64,000 nt of DNA from Rhabdophis nuchalis (Eukaryota; Chordata; Lepidosauria; Squamata; Natricidae). Made by a program: the position numbers and the translations under genes. Below are positions 32,801-44,202 of this stretch, in pieces (within the stretch, counting starts at the first letter, position 1; the number at the start of each line of letters is the position of its first letter). Where the stretch lies: the NCBI GenBank assembly GCA_039707465.1, contig CM077643.1, positions 65,536,605 through 65,600,604 on the forward strand. The letters run 5' to 3'. Under the pieces are notes generated by a model. That model saw only the letters and a list, made by a program, of their open reading frames with translations. It searched no databases and was not told the origin of the DNA.

Positions 32801-33415
32801 CAGCCGCAGGCCCTGGCTCTGTACTCCCTGACCACCTAGCCTGCGGGGGTTGTGGCACTTGACCGTTTGCAACCAACGGTTCCGTGCCCCCAACCGGGAG
32901 GATAGAACTTGTCTCCCCTCGGACCTGCCTCTCCCCACGACCTTCTGGATGAAGGTGCCCTCCATCGGGACGACTCGTCTTTCCCCCCCCCCTAACGAAT
33001 CCTTCCGCTTCCCTCCGTCGCCTGCTGGCCTGGCCCTCTCTTTCCTCGCCCGTCTCTACCTGTCTATACCCTCCCCCCTCCCTGGTACCCCCTAAAATAG
33101 ACAATAGTTTGCAAATTAAAAAACCCCTGAGACCACGCTTCGTCTACCTCTCCGGATTAATAAATCCCTCATCAAGGCGGGCCCTCGTTAAAGCGGAGGG
33201 CCAAACCTGCGAGAGCGGGGACTCTCGCAATCGTAGTAGGTCTAGCTTAGAGTACATTAATATTAATAGATAATTAAATAAATAAATAAATAATTATATA
33301 TAAATACAATATAAAAGATTTAAATACATAGAAAGGGCATGGGTCATAAAGATTTTAAAAGGCATCGTTGGCCGCAATTTTAAGATGTAATAAATAGATG
33401 TTAAATATATAAGTT
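29818..33415 (-). mobile_element. Nearly full-length L2 LINE
   Basis: About 3.6 kb including a 5' region, the endonuclease, reverse transcriptase and 3' UTR. The terminal hairpin (ACCGCTCC and GGACGCGGT on the minus strand) is at about 29827-29865. The 5' boundary near 33415 is where sequence of the host hAT element appears to resume. It is the longest L2 in the window and the only one with the whole endonuclease domain. Confidence 0.85.
29997..32965 (-). pseudogene. L2 endonuclease/reverse transcriptase ORF, frameshifted
   Basis: The first open segment (32965-31322, 547 codons) contains an apurinic-type endonuclease: CNARSVVNK near residue 58, ETWLG near 86, GGGVAVIVRE, MGDFN and the C-terminal WSDHSLLRLD. 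It then runs into the thumb-proximal region and stops early after KKPSLDLAY, where the intact copy reads PSLDPALLNNYRPVS. The RT continues in other frames: [12 protein letters not shown] (31268-30870), then [14 protein letters not shown] and YADD (31087-30788), then KTEWLWFP to the end (30785-29997). At least three frameshifts, one beside a C-rich run at about 31040, make this copy inactive. Confidence 0.85.
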
Positions 33416-34215
33416 AAAAGTTTAAAGTGCATCAGTGAGGAATGCTGGCCCAGTGTTCACTTCCCTTACTGCTCGCCACTGGCCTACATGCCAATTTCTC
33501 CGCCAGGCTGCCCAGCTGACCAGGGTGAGATGGGAGGGTCCGCCACCGCTCTCCCGCCGTGGCCTTGTTTGCAAAGCAGCTCTCAAAGAGAATGAAGCGG
33601 GCACGGCACACCCAGAGCCACCACTTCTTCGCAACAGCCGAAGAACTGCATAGAGCCTCCTGTGTGTTGCACCCCCTTCGCAGCCTTTGCCTGCGCCTCC
33701 ATACCATTTCCGAGTGCCCAGCTTGGGCTGCAATGGCAGCAGCTTTGGGAGATCCTGGCTGGTGGGGAGGAAGGGCTAGGCTATCAAGAATGCTTACCTG
33801 TGTGTAGACAGGAGGTGGCAGTTCTGTGGATGCACATGGCGAAGGCAAGGCAGGGCGAGCGGCTGAGCAGGCCGGTTTGGGAGTGTGGCCAGCCAGCCAT
33901 CACTACCGGTTCGGTGACCCAGACCCAATTACCACTGCCAGTTCACCTGAACTGATCCGAACCAGGAGCAACCCACCTCTGAACTGAACCAATCCTGTCA
34001 TTTTGTGAGCAAAGACGAGAGAGAAATTCAGGTAGGAAATGAGGAAGTTAAATAGAAAATTATACAGCATTTATTTCAGTTTTAATGTGGTGTTTTGCGA
34101 ACTTTTTAAACTTTTATGACTTGATAAATGCAAACATCACAAAATTGGGTCCAGGATAGGCACTGAAACTTCTTATTCACCATTTAGAGGTCTGCACATT
34201 ATTGTTACTCTACAG

Positions 34216-34552
34216 CAGGGGTGAAATGCTACTGATTCGGACCAGTTCACCCAAACCGGTAGTAAAAATGATACTTGTTCGCCCGAACCAGTAGTAAAAA
34301 AAATAAACTGGTTTTTCCAACTATCAGCTGTGACACATGATTTATATTAGCTAGAAAGCAGGATTTCTTGCTTTCTAGCTAATCTAAATCACATGGCACA
34401 GGTGATTCTCCCCCTTGCTGTTCGCTTACCTTTGTAGTCGCTCGGTAACAGGCTCTGCCCACCCACCTGGATGTCATCATGTCCGTTTTTGACGCTCTGT
34501 GCATGTGCGAGAGGTTCAAACCAGTAGCAAAGGTAAGTGGATTTCACCCCTG
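34216..34552. mobile_element. hAT-type MITE
   Basis: Starts CAGGGGTGAAATGC and ends ATTTCACCCCTG. The flanks CTCTACAG (34208-34215) and CTCTCCAG (34553-34560) are an 8-base duplication with one mismatch. Inside are GGACCAGTTCACC and an inverted pair around GCAGGATTTCTTGCTTTCTA. Confidence 0.85.
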
Positions 34553-34560
34553 CTCTCCAG

Positions 34561-35204
34561 TAACTATCAATAATTACAATTTTGCTACTTTATTTCATTA
34601 TGAATCTGGCCATAGGGAAGTTAAACAGTAATGGCTTATTTGAGTGGTTAATGTTTCCTTAGGAAAAGATAGCATCTAGGATATACAGAGCTTTCCCTTT
34701 CAACCTGAAAGCCATTTAGAAGAGATTTCTTCTTCCTCAATACGCTGATCCTCACGTCAGGTTTTTGAAGAAATAGAACAATAAGGAGAGATCTAAGCAG
34801 ACTATATTTGTCAGTAAATTCTGTCTGGAAATCTAATTTGAATCTGTAGGTCTACTCTCTGCAACAAATGCTGTGTTACTGGAAACCATATTCAGGTCTT
34901 CAAATACCCAGAGCCATATAAAGAAGGAAACACAACACAAATGGACTTAGGACTCCTTAGTATAAATCAATGTAAAGGGCTTGCACAGTAGGTGCTATTA
35001 AGCATAGGAGAAAATCATAATAGTTTAAAATTCTGCTGAGTACTATGAACCCTTAGCCCGATGCAACTTGGTACAAATGGAAACATACTCTAAAATGCCC
35101 AAAAGTTAAATATAGTAGCTTTTCTAATATGTGAGTTGCCTCAACTGCTTGATAGTTGTGGCGGTTTCTGCAGTGCTCAATCCATAAAATCATTTTTGCA
35201 TATT
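34561..35204. other. Intergenic DNA, nothing recognised
   Basis: AT-rich, without a gene or classified repeat. Confidence 0.35.
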
Positions 35205-36780
35205 TATTTATTTATTTTATTTATTAATTAAATTTTTATACCGCCCTTCTCCCTTCCGGGACTCAGGGCGGTGTACAGGCGACAATAAAAATCAGTGGTA
35301 TAAAATATAAAATACATAAAATACATTAAAAAATATATTAAATGGTTGGCCTGATTCTAAAACCTTAATAAAACCCTACTAAAAACCATTTAAAAACTAC
35401 GCCAGGCCGATTGCACGAAATAAATGGGTCTTCAAGGCCCAACAGAAGAGGCACAGGTCCATGGTCGTGCATAGGTTGGTGGGTAGGTCATTCCAGAGGG
35501 CAGGAGCCACCACAGAGAAGGCTCTCCCCCTAGGGGTCGCCAGCCGACATTGCCTGGCCGACGGCACCCTGAGGAGGCTCTCTCTGTGGGAGCGAACTGG
35601 TCGGTGGGAGGTATTTGGTAGCAGGAGGTGGTCTTGCAGGTAACCAGGTCCCTTGCCATGGAGTACTTTAAAGATAGTTACTAGTACCTTGAAGCGCCCC
35701 CGGAAAGCCACAGGCAGCCAGTGCAGCTCACACAGGAGAGGTGTCACATGGGAGCATCTAGGAGCCAGAGGCGTAGCGTGGGGGGTGCAGGGGGGGCCGG
35801 CCGCACCGGGCGCAACATCTGGGGGGGCGCGCTCCAGAGACCCGACTCGGAAACTCTCCTCCGCGGGTCTCTGGAGTTGGCGGCGGCGGCGCCTGGGCGC
35901 TCCTGGGCCGGCGAGAGTCGGGGAGCGAACAGCGGCCAGTAAGGGCCAAACCCTCAGGGGCCATCCCCCGGCTGAGGCCAGCGCCGGCTCCTCACACCCG
36001 CCAGTGCCACCCGAGGGGGCCAGGCGAGACTTAAAGGCGCAGGTCTTTCGAAGCAACGGCCGTGCGGAGACCCTGGAAGACTCCTCCGTTCCGAGCCAGC
36101 CAGAGGAGCGGCGACCTGGGCCCCGCAGCGGCCCGGGAAGACCCTCTTGCCCCGGCTTTCGGGCCGTCGCCCTCCATAGAAAGGAGCGTCGGGTGTCCCA
36201 GGCCCGCACCACGCAAAGGGCGCCCGCTTCTCCCCAAGGCGAGGCAACGAGTGTCGGACCCGGATGGCCGAGCCCTTTGGGCAGCGGCTGCCCGCCGGAT
36301 CCTCGCGGGAGGTGCGTGGGCTCGACACCACAAGAAGAGCTGCCTCCCCCAAGTGCTAAAATCCACGGGTTAGGGGGCGCAAATTACTTGCCTTGCCCCA
36401 GGTGCTGACAACCCACGCTACGCCACTGCTAGGAGCTCCCAGGATCCCCTGCGCGGCCGCATTCTGAACTAACTGGAGCCTCCGGGTGCACTTCAAGGGA
36501 AGCCCCATGTAGAGAGCATTGCAGTAGTCCAGACGGGAGATGACGAGGGCTTGAGTGACCGTGCGTAAAGCGTCACGATCCAGAAAGGGGTGCAACTGGC
36601 GTATCAGGCGGACCTGATAAAAAGCCTCCCTGGCCACGGCTGTCATATAATCTTCTAGAGACAGCCGAGAGTCCAGGAGGACGCCCAAGTTGCGAGCCCT
36701 CTGTGTGGGGGCCAATGACTCGCCCCCAATAGCCAGAGCTGGCACCAACTGGCTATATCGTGACGCCGGAAGTCACAACC
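35205..36780 (-). mobile_element. 5'-truncated L2 split by a hAT element
   Basis: The 3' tail is (TTTA)n with ATACCGCCCTTCTCCC. The L2 C-terminal coding region is at 35397-35757 (LRELHWLPVAF-type block) and resumes at 36429-36780 (YMGLPLKCTRRLQLVQNAA, ARNLGVLLDSRLS). The 663-base hAT insertion and one 8-base duplication copy lie between. L2 sequence ends near 36780. Confidence 0.85.
35766..36428. mobile_element. 663-bp GC-rich hAT-type element inside L2
   Basis: Left end CAGAGGCGTAGCGTGGG and right end CCCACGCTACGCCACTG are 17-base inverted repeats with one mismatch. The flanking L2 sequence is duplicated perfectly as CTAGGAGC (35758-35765 and 36429-36436). The interior is very GC-rich with many CpGs. 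Open frames on both strands, one running into the L2, have no recognisable domain and I treat them as chance. Confidence 0.93.
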
Positions 36781-37494
36781 ACTCTGTCGTAAATTTATGA
36801 CATTCAAGAGTGAGAAAGGATACTGAATAAAATTACCAGAGGAAAGAAATGCGTTTTCAGTGGCCAACTGAAGTACCTGCATTTCTGTAATTTCCAAGAG
36901 CATTAGAAATTATGTAAAATACAATAAATTACAGAATAAATTATGCACGAGTGTTAACTGTGCAGTACCCTCTCCTTTTGTTTACCTGATTAGCACAAGT
37001 CCCAAATGACTTGTGATTATTGTTAGCACAGTAGTTTCCCAATTCCTCCAAAGCATTTTGAAACTGACAAGCAATTGTCTTCTTCCCTCCCCCCCCCAAA
37101 CTTGAAACCCCGAGAAGAGATAGAGGACACTAGTACCCAGTTAGAACTTCTGTTTTGACCCACAAAAATGTTTAAGCATCAAAATTGATGCCCTGCCCCA
37201 AACTGCTACCAGTCTGGAGGAACAGAAGTCACCCCAATTTGGTTACAGACAGTATCAGGAATAGGACACCACACTCTGAGAAGGCAAGAAGGGAGTAAAG
37301 GCTATCTTAAGGCCAAGGGGCAGGGCAATGAGGAGTCTCTGTCCAAATGCTCAGGAAAGCCAAGTGCAGGAATGAAAATGTCATCTTTGTTGCAGCTTCA
37401 CATACCTGTATACCACAGCAAAGCCAAAAATGGTCTGTCTCAATTCAAACTCCATGGAAGTATAAGTATACAGGTTTAGAACTAGTTTTGAATT
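36781..37494. other. Intergenic DNA, nothing recognised
   Basis: No credible gene. Sequence between the L2 end and the repeat cluster that follows. Confidence 0.35.
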
Positions 37495-38282
37495 GGGGGG
37501 GCGGGGAGGTGGATCCCTACCGGTTTGGACCGGTTTGGCTGAATAGGTAGTAACTATGGACACATAGTTTGCAGGCGTTCCCTTAGTTACGGCAAGGCTG
37601 GAGCCCCTCCCTGTCAAAACTTTTTGCCACTGTTTCGGTGAGCATGGCTTGGTGAGGGGTTCATGTGACTGAGTGTGCATGAGTGACATCAAGTTGGCCA
37701 CGCCCACTCAGTCACATGCTCCATCTAGCCACACCCACTGAACTAACTTGCTGCTGTGGCCTAGAGGTGGAGCTCTCGCTTCACAATCCTAGGTAAAGGC
37801 AGATGTAGGGTCTCATGCTTAGGCAGGAGGTTGGACTAGATGACCTGCAAGGTCCCTTCCAACTCGGTTAATCTGTTAAACACTTGTTGAACTGGTAGTA
37901 AAAAATTTTGAAACCCACCCCTGGAGGGGGGAGGGGGTTCCAGCCTCGTCAGACCTAAGGGAGTGCCTGCAAACTACCCAGTAAGAAAAAAAAGTTTTTG
38001 TCTTCCCAGAGTACTGCAGAGTGCTTCTGAGGGCTGGGGAAGCCAAAAACGCCTCCATTTTTGCAAAAAACAGCCCATCTCTTAGACCTCTCTGAGGCTG
38101 GCATGCACACACCATTAAAAAGGGGGGGAAATGACACTTTTTCAATGAAGATTGTTCTGTGCATGTGCAGAACAGAAAATAAAGATGGCCGTTGCCCAGG
38201 ATAGAACTGGTACAGTCATGTATCCGGCCGAGTTACTACCTATTCAGCCAAACTGATCCGAACCAGTAGGAACCCACCTCTG
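37495..38282. mobile_element. Composite of hAT-type fragments
   Basis: It contains several termini of the GAGGTGGGTTCC family: TACCGGTTTGGACCGGTTTG near 37520, AAACCCACCCCTG ending at 37923, and GGAACCCACCTCTG ending at 38282. A SINE (37748-37880) and a piece resembling the 27347 MITE (AAAAAAGTTTTTGTCTTCCC near 37987) lie within. I could not pair target duplications, so the number of insertions is uncertain. Confidence 0.5.
37748..37880 (+). mobile_element. tRNA-head SINE with CR1-like 3' end
   Basis: The head TGTGGCCTAGAGGTGGAGCT is tRNA-like with an A-box-like start. The 3' part GGAGGTTGGACTAGATGACC, TGCAAGGTCCCTTCCAACTC is the CR1 3' end in sense orientation. The pattern fits a SINE mobilised by CR1 machinery. 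It lacks a clear B box, so it is probably internally deleted. Confidence 0.6.
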
Positions 38283-39579
38283 GTGTAAAGCCCTAGTATG
38301 GAGTTACTGTCAAAGTCAGACGTTTCCAAAGGGAAGATAACTAGCATCTTTAACATTTTTGATAGGAAAACAATAGAAGGCTAAACTATTATGTGTGTTG
38401 CCATGAACAGAATTTTTCAAACAGAATTTGAAAAGTTTTATGTATTTATACGCTACTTCATATACCAAAATATCCCAACCCGCTTAAAAACAGCAAAAGG
38501 TATACAATAAAATTATACCAAAATAGTAGGAAAGAGCACTTCAAAATAATACCCCATAAAATGTATCAAGGTGGCAGTAAAGAAGAAAAATATATTTTCA
38601 CCTTTCATACTGGGAAAGTCTGGAGGAACATGTAGAGTTTCAATCAATGCCTAAAAAATAGCAGAGTAGAAACATCCTAACAGGGCTGATTCTAAGCTAA
38701 GGTTGAATAAGCATTAGCTTGGAGTGCCAAGTTTTAGGGGACACCAACTTTGAAAATATTTCTGAAAAATGCAATGAAAAAGCAGTAAAAGTACACTCTA
38801 TGAATCAGCATGCCTGCTCAAGTATTAAATATAATTTTGCAGTATAAATAGGGGGAAAGTATCCAAGAGAAGAAAAAAAATTGGAACTGAAAATTGTAAG
38901 TGTACAGTTAAAAAAACTCAAAAGAAAAGAAACAAAAGAGCATCATTTTGAAATTCCTACGTTAAGAATAGCAAAAGAGGAGCCAAATCAGAGGAGGCAG
39001 TAGAATATGACTTTATCTAAGGTCCCAAAATGTCTACAGCTGGCCTCGGTTCCTAAATTTGGGGTGAGGGGGATTCCAGGATGTGTCTGTTGCAGAGAAA
39101 GTCCACACAAGTGCTCCATTCAGCAGCTCTTGTACACATACTAGGAATAATTTAGAATCTATGATCCAGAGTAGAATGATGTGTTAGTAAAGAACGATCA
39201 AAATAATCAAGAGGCTGGAGCAAAACATTTTTGGAGAAGGCTATGTAACACTAGATTAGCTGTTACCTGTCGGGTAATTGTTTCAGAGATTTTTTTCCTT
39301 ACCAGATCCCTCAATGCCTTCCAAAATTGGCACAGCTCCTAATGTATTGGTAAAATTCTTAAACATTCAAGGGGATATGTAGAGATGTATCTGCCTTGAA
39401 AGTAACCCATGTTGGACTATAAAGCACAATCAAACATCAGGAGTTGACCACCCAAAATGTCTAATGACATTTTGTATTATATCACAAAATCCTTTCTAAT
39501 AATTTTTGTAAAATGTCCTATAAAATTTGCTAAATTTCAATTCCATCAGAATTATGGGTCCTGGATGTTGAAAGTTAGC
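38283..39579. other. Intergenic DNA, nothing recognised
   Basis: AT-rich, no credible gene. A TTTATGTATTTATACGCTAC segment near 38440 might be an old LINE tail, but I cannot place it. Confidence 0.35.
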
Positions 39580-39977
39580 CAGGGGTGGGCTTCAAAAATT
39601 TTAGCAAGGGGTTCTCTGCCCGTTTACTGGGTGGGCACGGCCATGGTGGGCATGGCCTAGTCAGCCTCCTGCACCATGGCAGGGGAGGGGGCATTTTTGC
39701 CTTCACTAGGCTCTGGAGGCTTTCCTCGAGCTGACAGGAGGGCGAAAACAGCCTCCCCAGGCTCCGGAAACTTCTAGTGTGCCTATTTTTTGCCCTCCCT
39801 GAGCTTCTGCATGTGCCCTGCACTTACCTGCATCCAAAACGGACTGCGTGGGGACTCCTGGGAGGGGAGGGGTGGGCAGGGCCAGCCAGTAGTGGGATTT
39901 GGGGGGTTTCTGAACTGCACAGAATCTTAGCTAGAGCTTCTCCCAAACCCCTGCAAACCCCCAGCAGCCCACCCCTG
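39580..39977. mobile_element. hAT-type element, decayed
   Basis: CAGGGGTGGGCTTC at the left and AGCAGCCCACCCCTG at the right form inverted termini. The 8-base flanks AAGTTAGC and AAGTGCCC agree at five positions. The interior is G/C-rich with GCATGGCC and CCCTCCC motifs. Confidence 0.6.
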
Positions 39978-41632
39978 AAGTGCCCACGTGAAGTATCTTG
40001 GTTCAAAATGTTTTGCCCTATGATGCACTGTTTTACCCAGTTAGAGCTTAAACACATGAGGTTTTAGTAATATATAGATTGGAGAGCTCTTTGTCTTAGG
40101 AAAAAGTTAAATATGGGGGGAACATGCTGAAGCCATTTGTTATGGTTAGGGTGGTAGAAATGGATAATCTCAGTGTAGGCTCTCCAGAGGCATCTGCTTG
40201 GTCATTGTGGGAGCAGAACACTAGTCTAGAACTTTCATCTCATACTGGTTCTTATGGTCTTATCTTAGTGATATGTCATTCTACTTTAGCTTGAGTTATA
40301 TAAGTCTCAACTTGCTTGGCAGCATGAAACTCATTTGGTGATGCAAATCAGTCATGCAATCATTATAGGTCCAGTTGCTTTGAATACTTGAGAGCAAACG
40401 CATCCAATTTAACCATGTTTTTAAAAGGAGGAGCCATAACAAATACACTACTATTCTCAGATAATTATTCAGTTCTTCTGAATAACTGGACCCTATAGTC
40501 AGAGATTTAATACATAGACTCACAGTACAAGAGTCAGGAGGCAGAATGGTCTCTTTGGAAGCCATTATCCAAACACACAGAAAGAATTAGAGAACAAAGG
40601 AACAGAAAATAACATATTTGTAAAAGATGCATAGAGAAATCCAAGAATGTAGGAATGCCAGGGCAAAGGAGAGTTCCTGTTATCAAAAGCTTACTGTGAA
40701 TTGTGGTAACTTCAACAAAAAGGACACTTGAAAAACCTTGCATAATTTTCTAGTATCTCATTTTTAGGATGCTGACTTCCATTTTCCTTGCCAATGAGAA
40801 CCCAGAGGAAAATCAAATCAAATCAAGATTCCTTAATTGTTGGAACACAGGTAACAGGGAATTCACTTTTCAGCTAGCTGGAGAGTTTGGCTAGGAGCAC
40901 TGAATTCAATCACAATTTTTAAAGTTGGATGGCTCTAGCAATTAGTACTTGAATCTATTTACATTCAGGCTGCTTTCAAGGGAACTGAAGGACAGGAATG
41001 ATTTTGGAACTAACACAGCTTCACTAGACTAAAGGAAAAAGTAAATATAAAATAATCATACAAGTACAGACAGTGGTTTTTTTTAACCCCACATCATAGT
41101 ACCAAGAAAATTGATATTGAGTATTTACACATTTTAACCTATACAAGATGTTTGAAAAATACAGTTCCAATCATCATAAAAAGTCATTTCTGCAGTTGTA
41201 TTGCAGTTCTAATCCATATGACAGTGCAGGGCAGGGAAAAGATCATCGCTGTAATAATTAACCTTTTTAATTTTTAAAGAAATGTATTCACTTGTCCCTG
41301 CAATTATACTGTGTTTACACTTAGAACATGGCCCTTGTCTATACTCTATACCATGTTAGTCAGTTTGAGCACTCTCCTAATGTATTTATTAATAAAGAAA
41401 ATATGTTATTTAAGTAAATGTATATGGTCCTTCATCTGACACAATATCACTCTGGGAGGCATACAAATGCACCAATAATTAAAACAGCCTAACCAAACTG
41501 AAAATACCAAGCACAAATCAGAATAAAGAGACAAAAACACCAAGCCTTTGAGACGTCAAAGAATTCCCCAAACAGTAGAGCCAGGAATTGAAGTCAAAAG
41601 ATCTGGAAATTGCCATGATCAAGGAACACTAT
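39978..41632. other. Intergenic DNA, nothing recognised
   Basis: AT-rich. A short (AAATC)n run near 40814 hints at a degraded LINE tail. No gene. Confidence 0.35.
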
Positions 41633-42051
41633 TGTCAGGGTTCCAAATAGCATCCAAAAGTAAATCAGAGTCCAAGGCAAAGTATTGCTCAAAGTTCCAA
41701 TTTATGAAGAGAGCCATGTTGGCACATCTGGGAAAACCCGAAGCTGAAAGCTTCCTGGTTTTCCTCAGCTAGTTGAAAGTTCAAGATCTTGCCCCCACAC
41801 CCACAAGTCCATCACATGGTCCAATCTCCCACTGCCATGCTGGCATTTCCACCCATCCAATTCCGGACAGGTACAGAGGTGCAGAAACAAAGGATGAGCT
41901 TTGCTTTCTAGAAAATTTTTTGTTGCGGCTACATAGTATGTGACTCCTTACAGTCTGCCCTCCCATTTTCCCACAATAAAAAATGCATAGCAAAATAATA
42001 GAAGTGTGGCAGACCAAAGACCCAAAAGAAAAGATGGCTGCAGGCCTGACA
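41633..42051 (+). mobile_element. Probable solo LTR
   Basis: The 419-base segment begins TGTCAGGGTTCC and ends GCAGGCCTGACA, the TG...CA form of a retroviral or Ty3-type LTR with TGTCAGG/CCTGACA inverted ends. The 5-base flanks ACTAT and ATTAT differ at one base. An AATAAA on the plus strand at about 41975 is suitably placed as a polyadenylation signal. No internal coding sequence accompanies it. Confidence 0.5.
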
Positions 42052-42632
42052 ATTATTTTGAGAAGGACAGCTTGGGGTCTATCCTTTTGTGACTCCCAGA
42101 TCTCACTCTGACCAAGTAATAATCCAAACTCAGCAGCACATTTCCCTTTTATTTTCAGGTGAAGATTATAAAAGCCTGAAACTCCATGTGAGCCCTAGAG
42201 ATTCCTGGTCTTGTAGGTGCTTCAGACTCAACCCATACTTGACATCATTGTCCCTTCCACAGTTGCATTACTCCAGCCCCAAATGTCACATACAACCCTG
42301 AATTGCCAAAGATTATTAGATTACTTTGAGATGAATAAAAATTGGTGTTCGAATGATGCCCTTCCTTTTGGCAAATGGGTAGAAGAGGTCATCTTGCCTT
42401 TTCTCCTCAGTCCCTTAATTTGGAAACTTCAAACTGAGGATACCTTGTTGAGGGAGATGTACGATATTGCAACCTTTGGCTGATTTCACTCCTGAGAGAG
42501 AAGCAGTATTCCTGAAGTGGATGCGTGGAATGTAGATGTCGGGAATTGTAGTTGAATACACTGAAAAACCATTGAGGTGAGTCAGGTTGTTTCAATTTTA
42601 GAAATCACATTGTTTCATTTGATTCTGTATCA

Positions 42633-42984
42633 CAGGTAGTCCTCGACTTACAACAGTTCATTTAGTGACCATTCAAAGTCACAACTGCAACTGAAAAAAG
42701 TGACTTATGATGGATTTTCACACTTACAACCAGGGTCATGTGATCAAAATTCAGACACTTGGTAACTGGCTTGTATTTATCATGATTGCAGTATTCTGAC
42801 AAGCAAAGTCAACGAAGAAACCAGATTCACTTAACTACAGTGTTACTAACTTAACAACTGCAGTAATTCACTTAACAGCTGTGGCAGGAAAGGTTGTAAA
42901 ATGGGGCAAAACTCACTTATCACATGTTTCACTTAACAACAGAAAGTTTGGGCTCAACTGTGGTCGTAAATCAAGGACTACCTG
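42633..42984. mobile_element. MITE of the GTAGTCCTCGAC family, well preserved
   Basis: Left end CAGGTAGTCCTCGACTTACA and right end TCGTAAATCAAGGACTACCTG are inverted repeats. TA follows the right end and CA precedes the left. The interior ACTTAACAAC motifs are shared with the copy at 18081. Confidence 0.78.
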
Positions 42985-43793
42985 TATGGCCTGCTCATAG
43001 GCATTGCATAGCATTTTCTCGTGGAAATTTAATGGGCAAATCATCTGATGCCAAAAACAGGACAGCCTTGACCAGCTGCATTTACCTACCGACAGTCTAT
43101 GAATGAGGTGGCACACGGATTTTATAAAAATAACAAAAATACAAATATACAATAAATGCACAAAGTCGGTGAAGAACTGGCAATCCCATCTGCTTGAGTA
43201 AAAGATATATATATATATATGTCGATTACAAGACATGTAATGTTAGACATGCAATACAACATACTATTGCATTCTATCTAACTATCATCAGAATGGTTAA
43301 TTGTGATATATATTGCTATGACTATTAATAAAAATACTGTTAAAACATCATGTCACACATGAAAGGGCACCAGTGATTTATAATGAAGGGGGTATCTATT
43401 TACACTGCAATACTCAATCAGACTATTTTAGTGATTGCAGGACTACATTAAAAACTATAAATAGGATTTCCTTACTCATGCCTCGGCTGTCTTTTCTTAA
43501 AGTCTTGGCATGTGGCCTAACAAGGAAGAAAAACAGTAAATAAGATACAAAAACATAATGGCTTAAAAGGAACTTGATATGCTCCTAGCACTAATGAGTT
43601 TATTTGACGTAACGCTTGTGAATTGTGAAAGCTGAAACATAAACGCCACGGCTACTTATTTTCAATACCTTTACAAATCCTCTTTGTGTCAGATATCCTA
43701 CATATCTTCCTCACAGAGTCTTGCAGATAGATTGTGCATGCTATGTTCAGAATGGCTTTTGCAGGATTATATGTATTTCTTAAAGATCTTGAG

Positions 43794-43918
43794 CAGTGTT
43801 TCTCAACCTTAATCATTTTCAGATGAATGGACTTCAACTTGCAGAAATTCTCAGCCAGCTGTGAATTCTGGGGGTTGAAGTCCATTCATCTTACAGTGGC
43901 TAAGGTTGAGCAACACTA
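43794..43918. mobile_element. hAT-type MITE, foldback
   Basis: Starts CAGTGTTTCTCAACC and ends GGTTGAGCAACACTA, with inner arms around GACTTCAACTTGCAGA and GGGGGTTGAAGTCCATTCAT. The same family as 19489-19623, but the flanking duplication is eroded (ATCTTGAG and AACATGAG). Confidence 0.75.
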
Positions 43919-44093
43919 AACATGAGCATAACTCCAACCCTTGGTCCTCCAAACCTTTTTACCAAATTGCATATTTTTATGTTTGGAGTGGCTCTTGTTA
44001 AATATTAAAGATCAAGTATGGCCTTATCTAAATTCAAAACTTATTGTCTGAGCACTGTGGTTAAGTTATTTTGTTGGTTAAGTCCCACTCTAG

Positions 44094-44202
44094 CAGAGGT
44101 GGGTTCCTACCGGTTCGGACCATGCGCGCGTAGTGCGTATCAAGTACATGAGCAGCGCATCCTGAGCAAACCAGCAGTAGCAGCAGCTGGAACCCACTCC
44201 TG
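44094..44202. mobile_element. Short hAT-type MITE
   Basis: CAGAGGTGGGTTCCTACCGG at the left and GGAACCCACTCCTG at the right, 109 bases in all. Flanks CACTCTAG and CACTACTG agree at six of eight positions. Confidence 0.75.

Noticed and set aside
35397..36212. 271-codon minus-strand frame
   Set aside because: A chimera of the L2 C-terminus and the nested hAT element; only the L2 part is meaningful.
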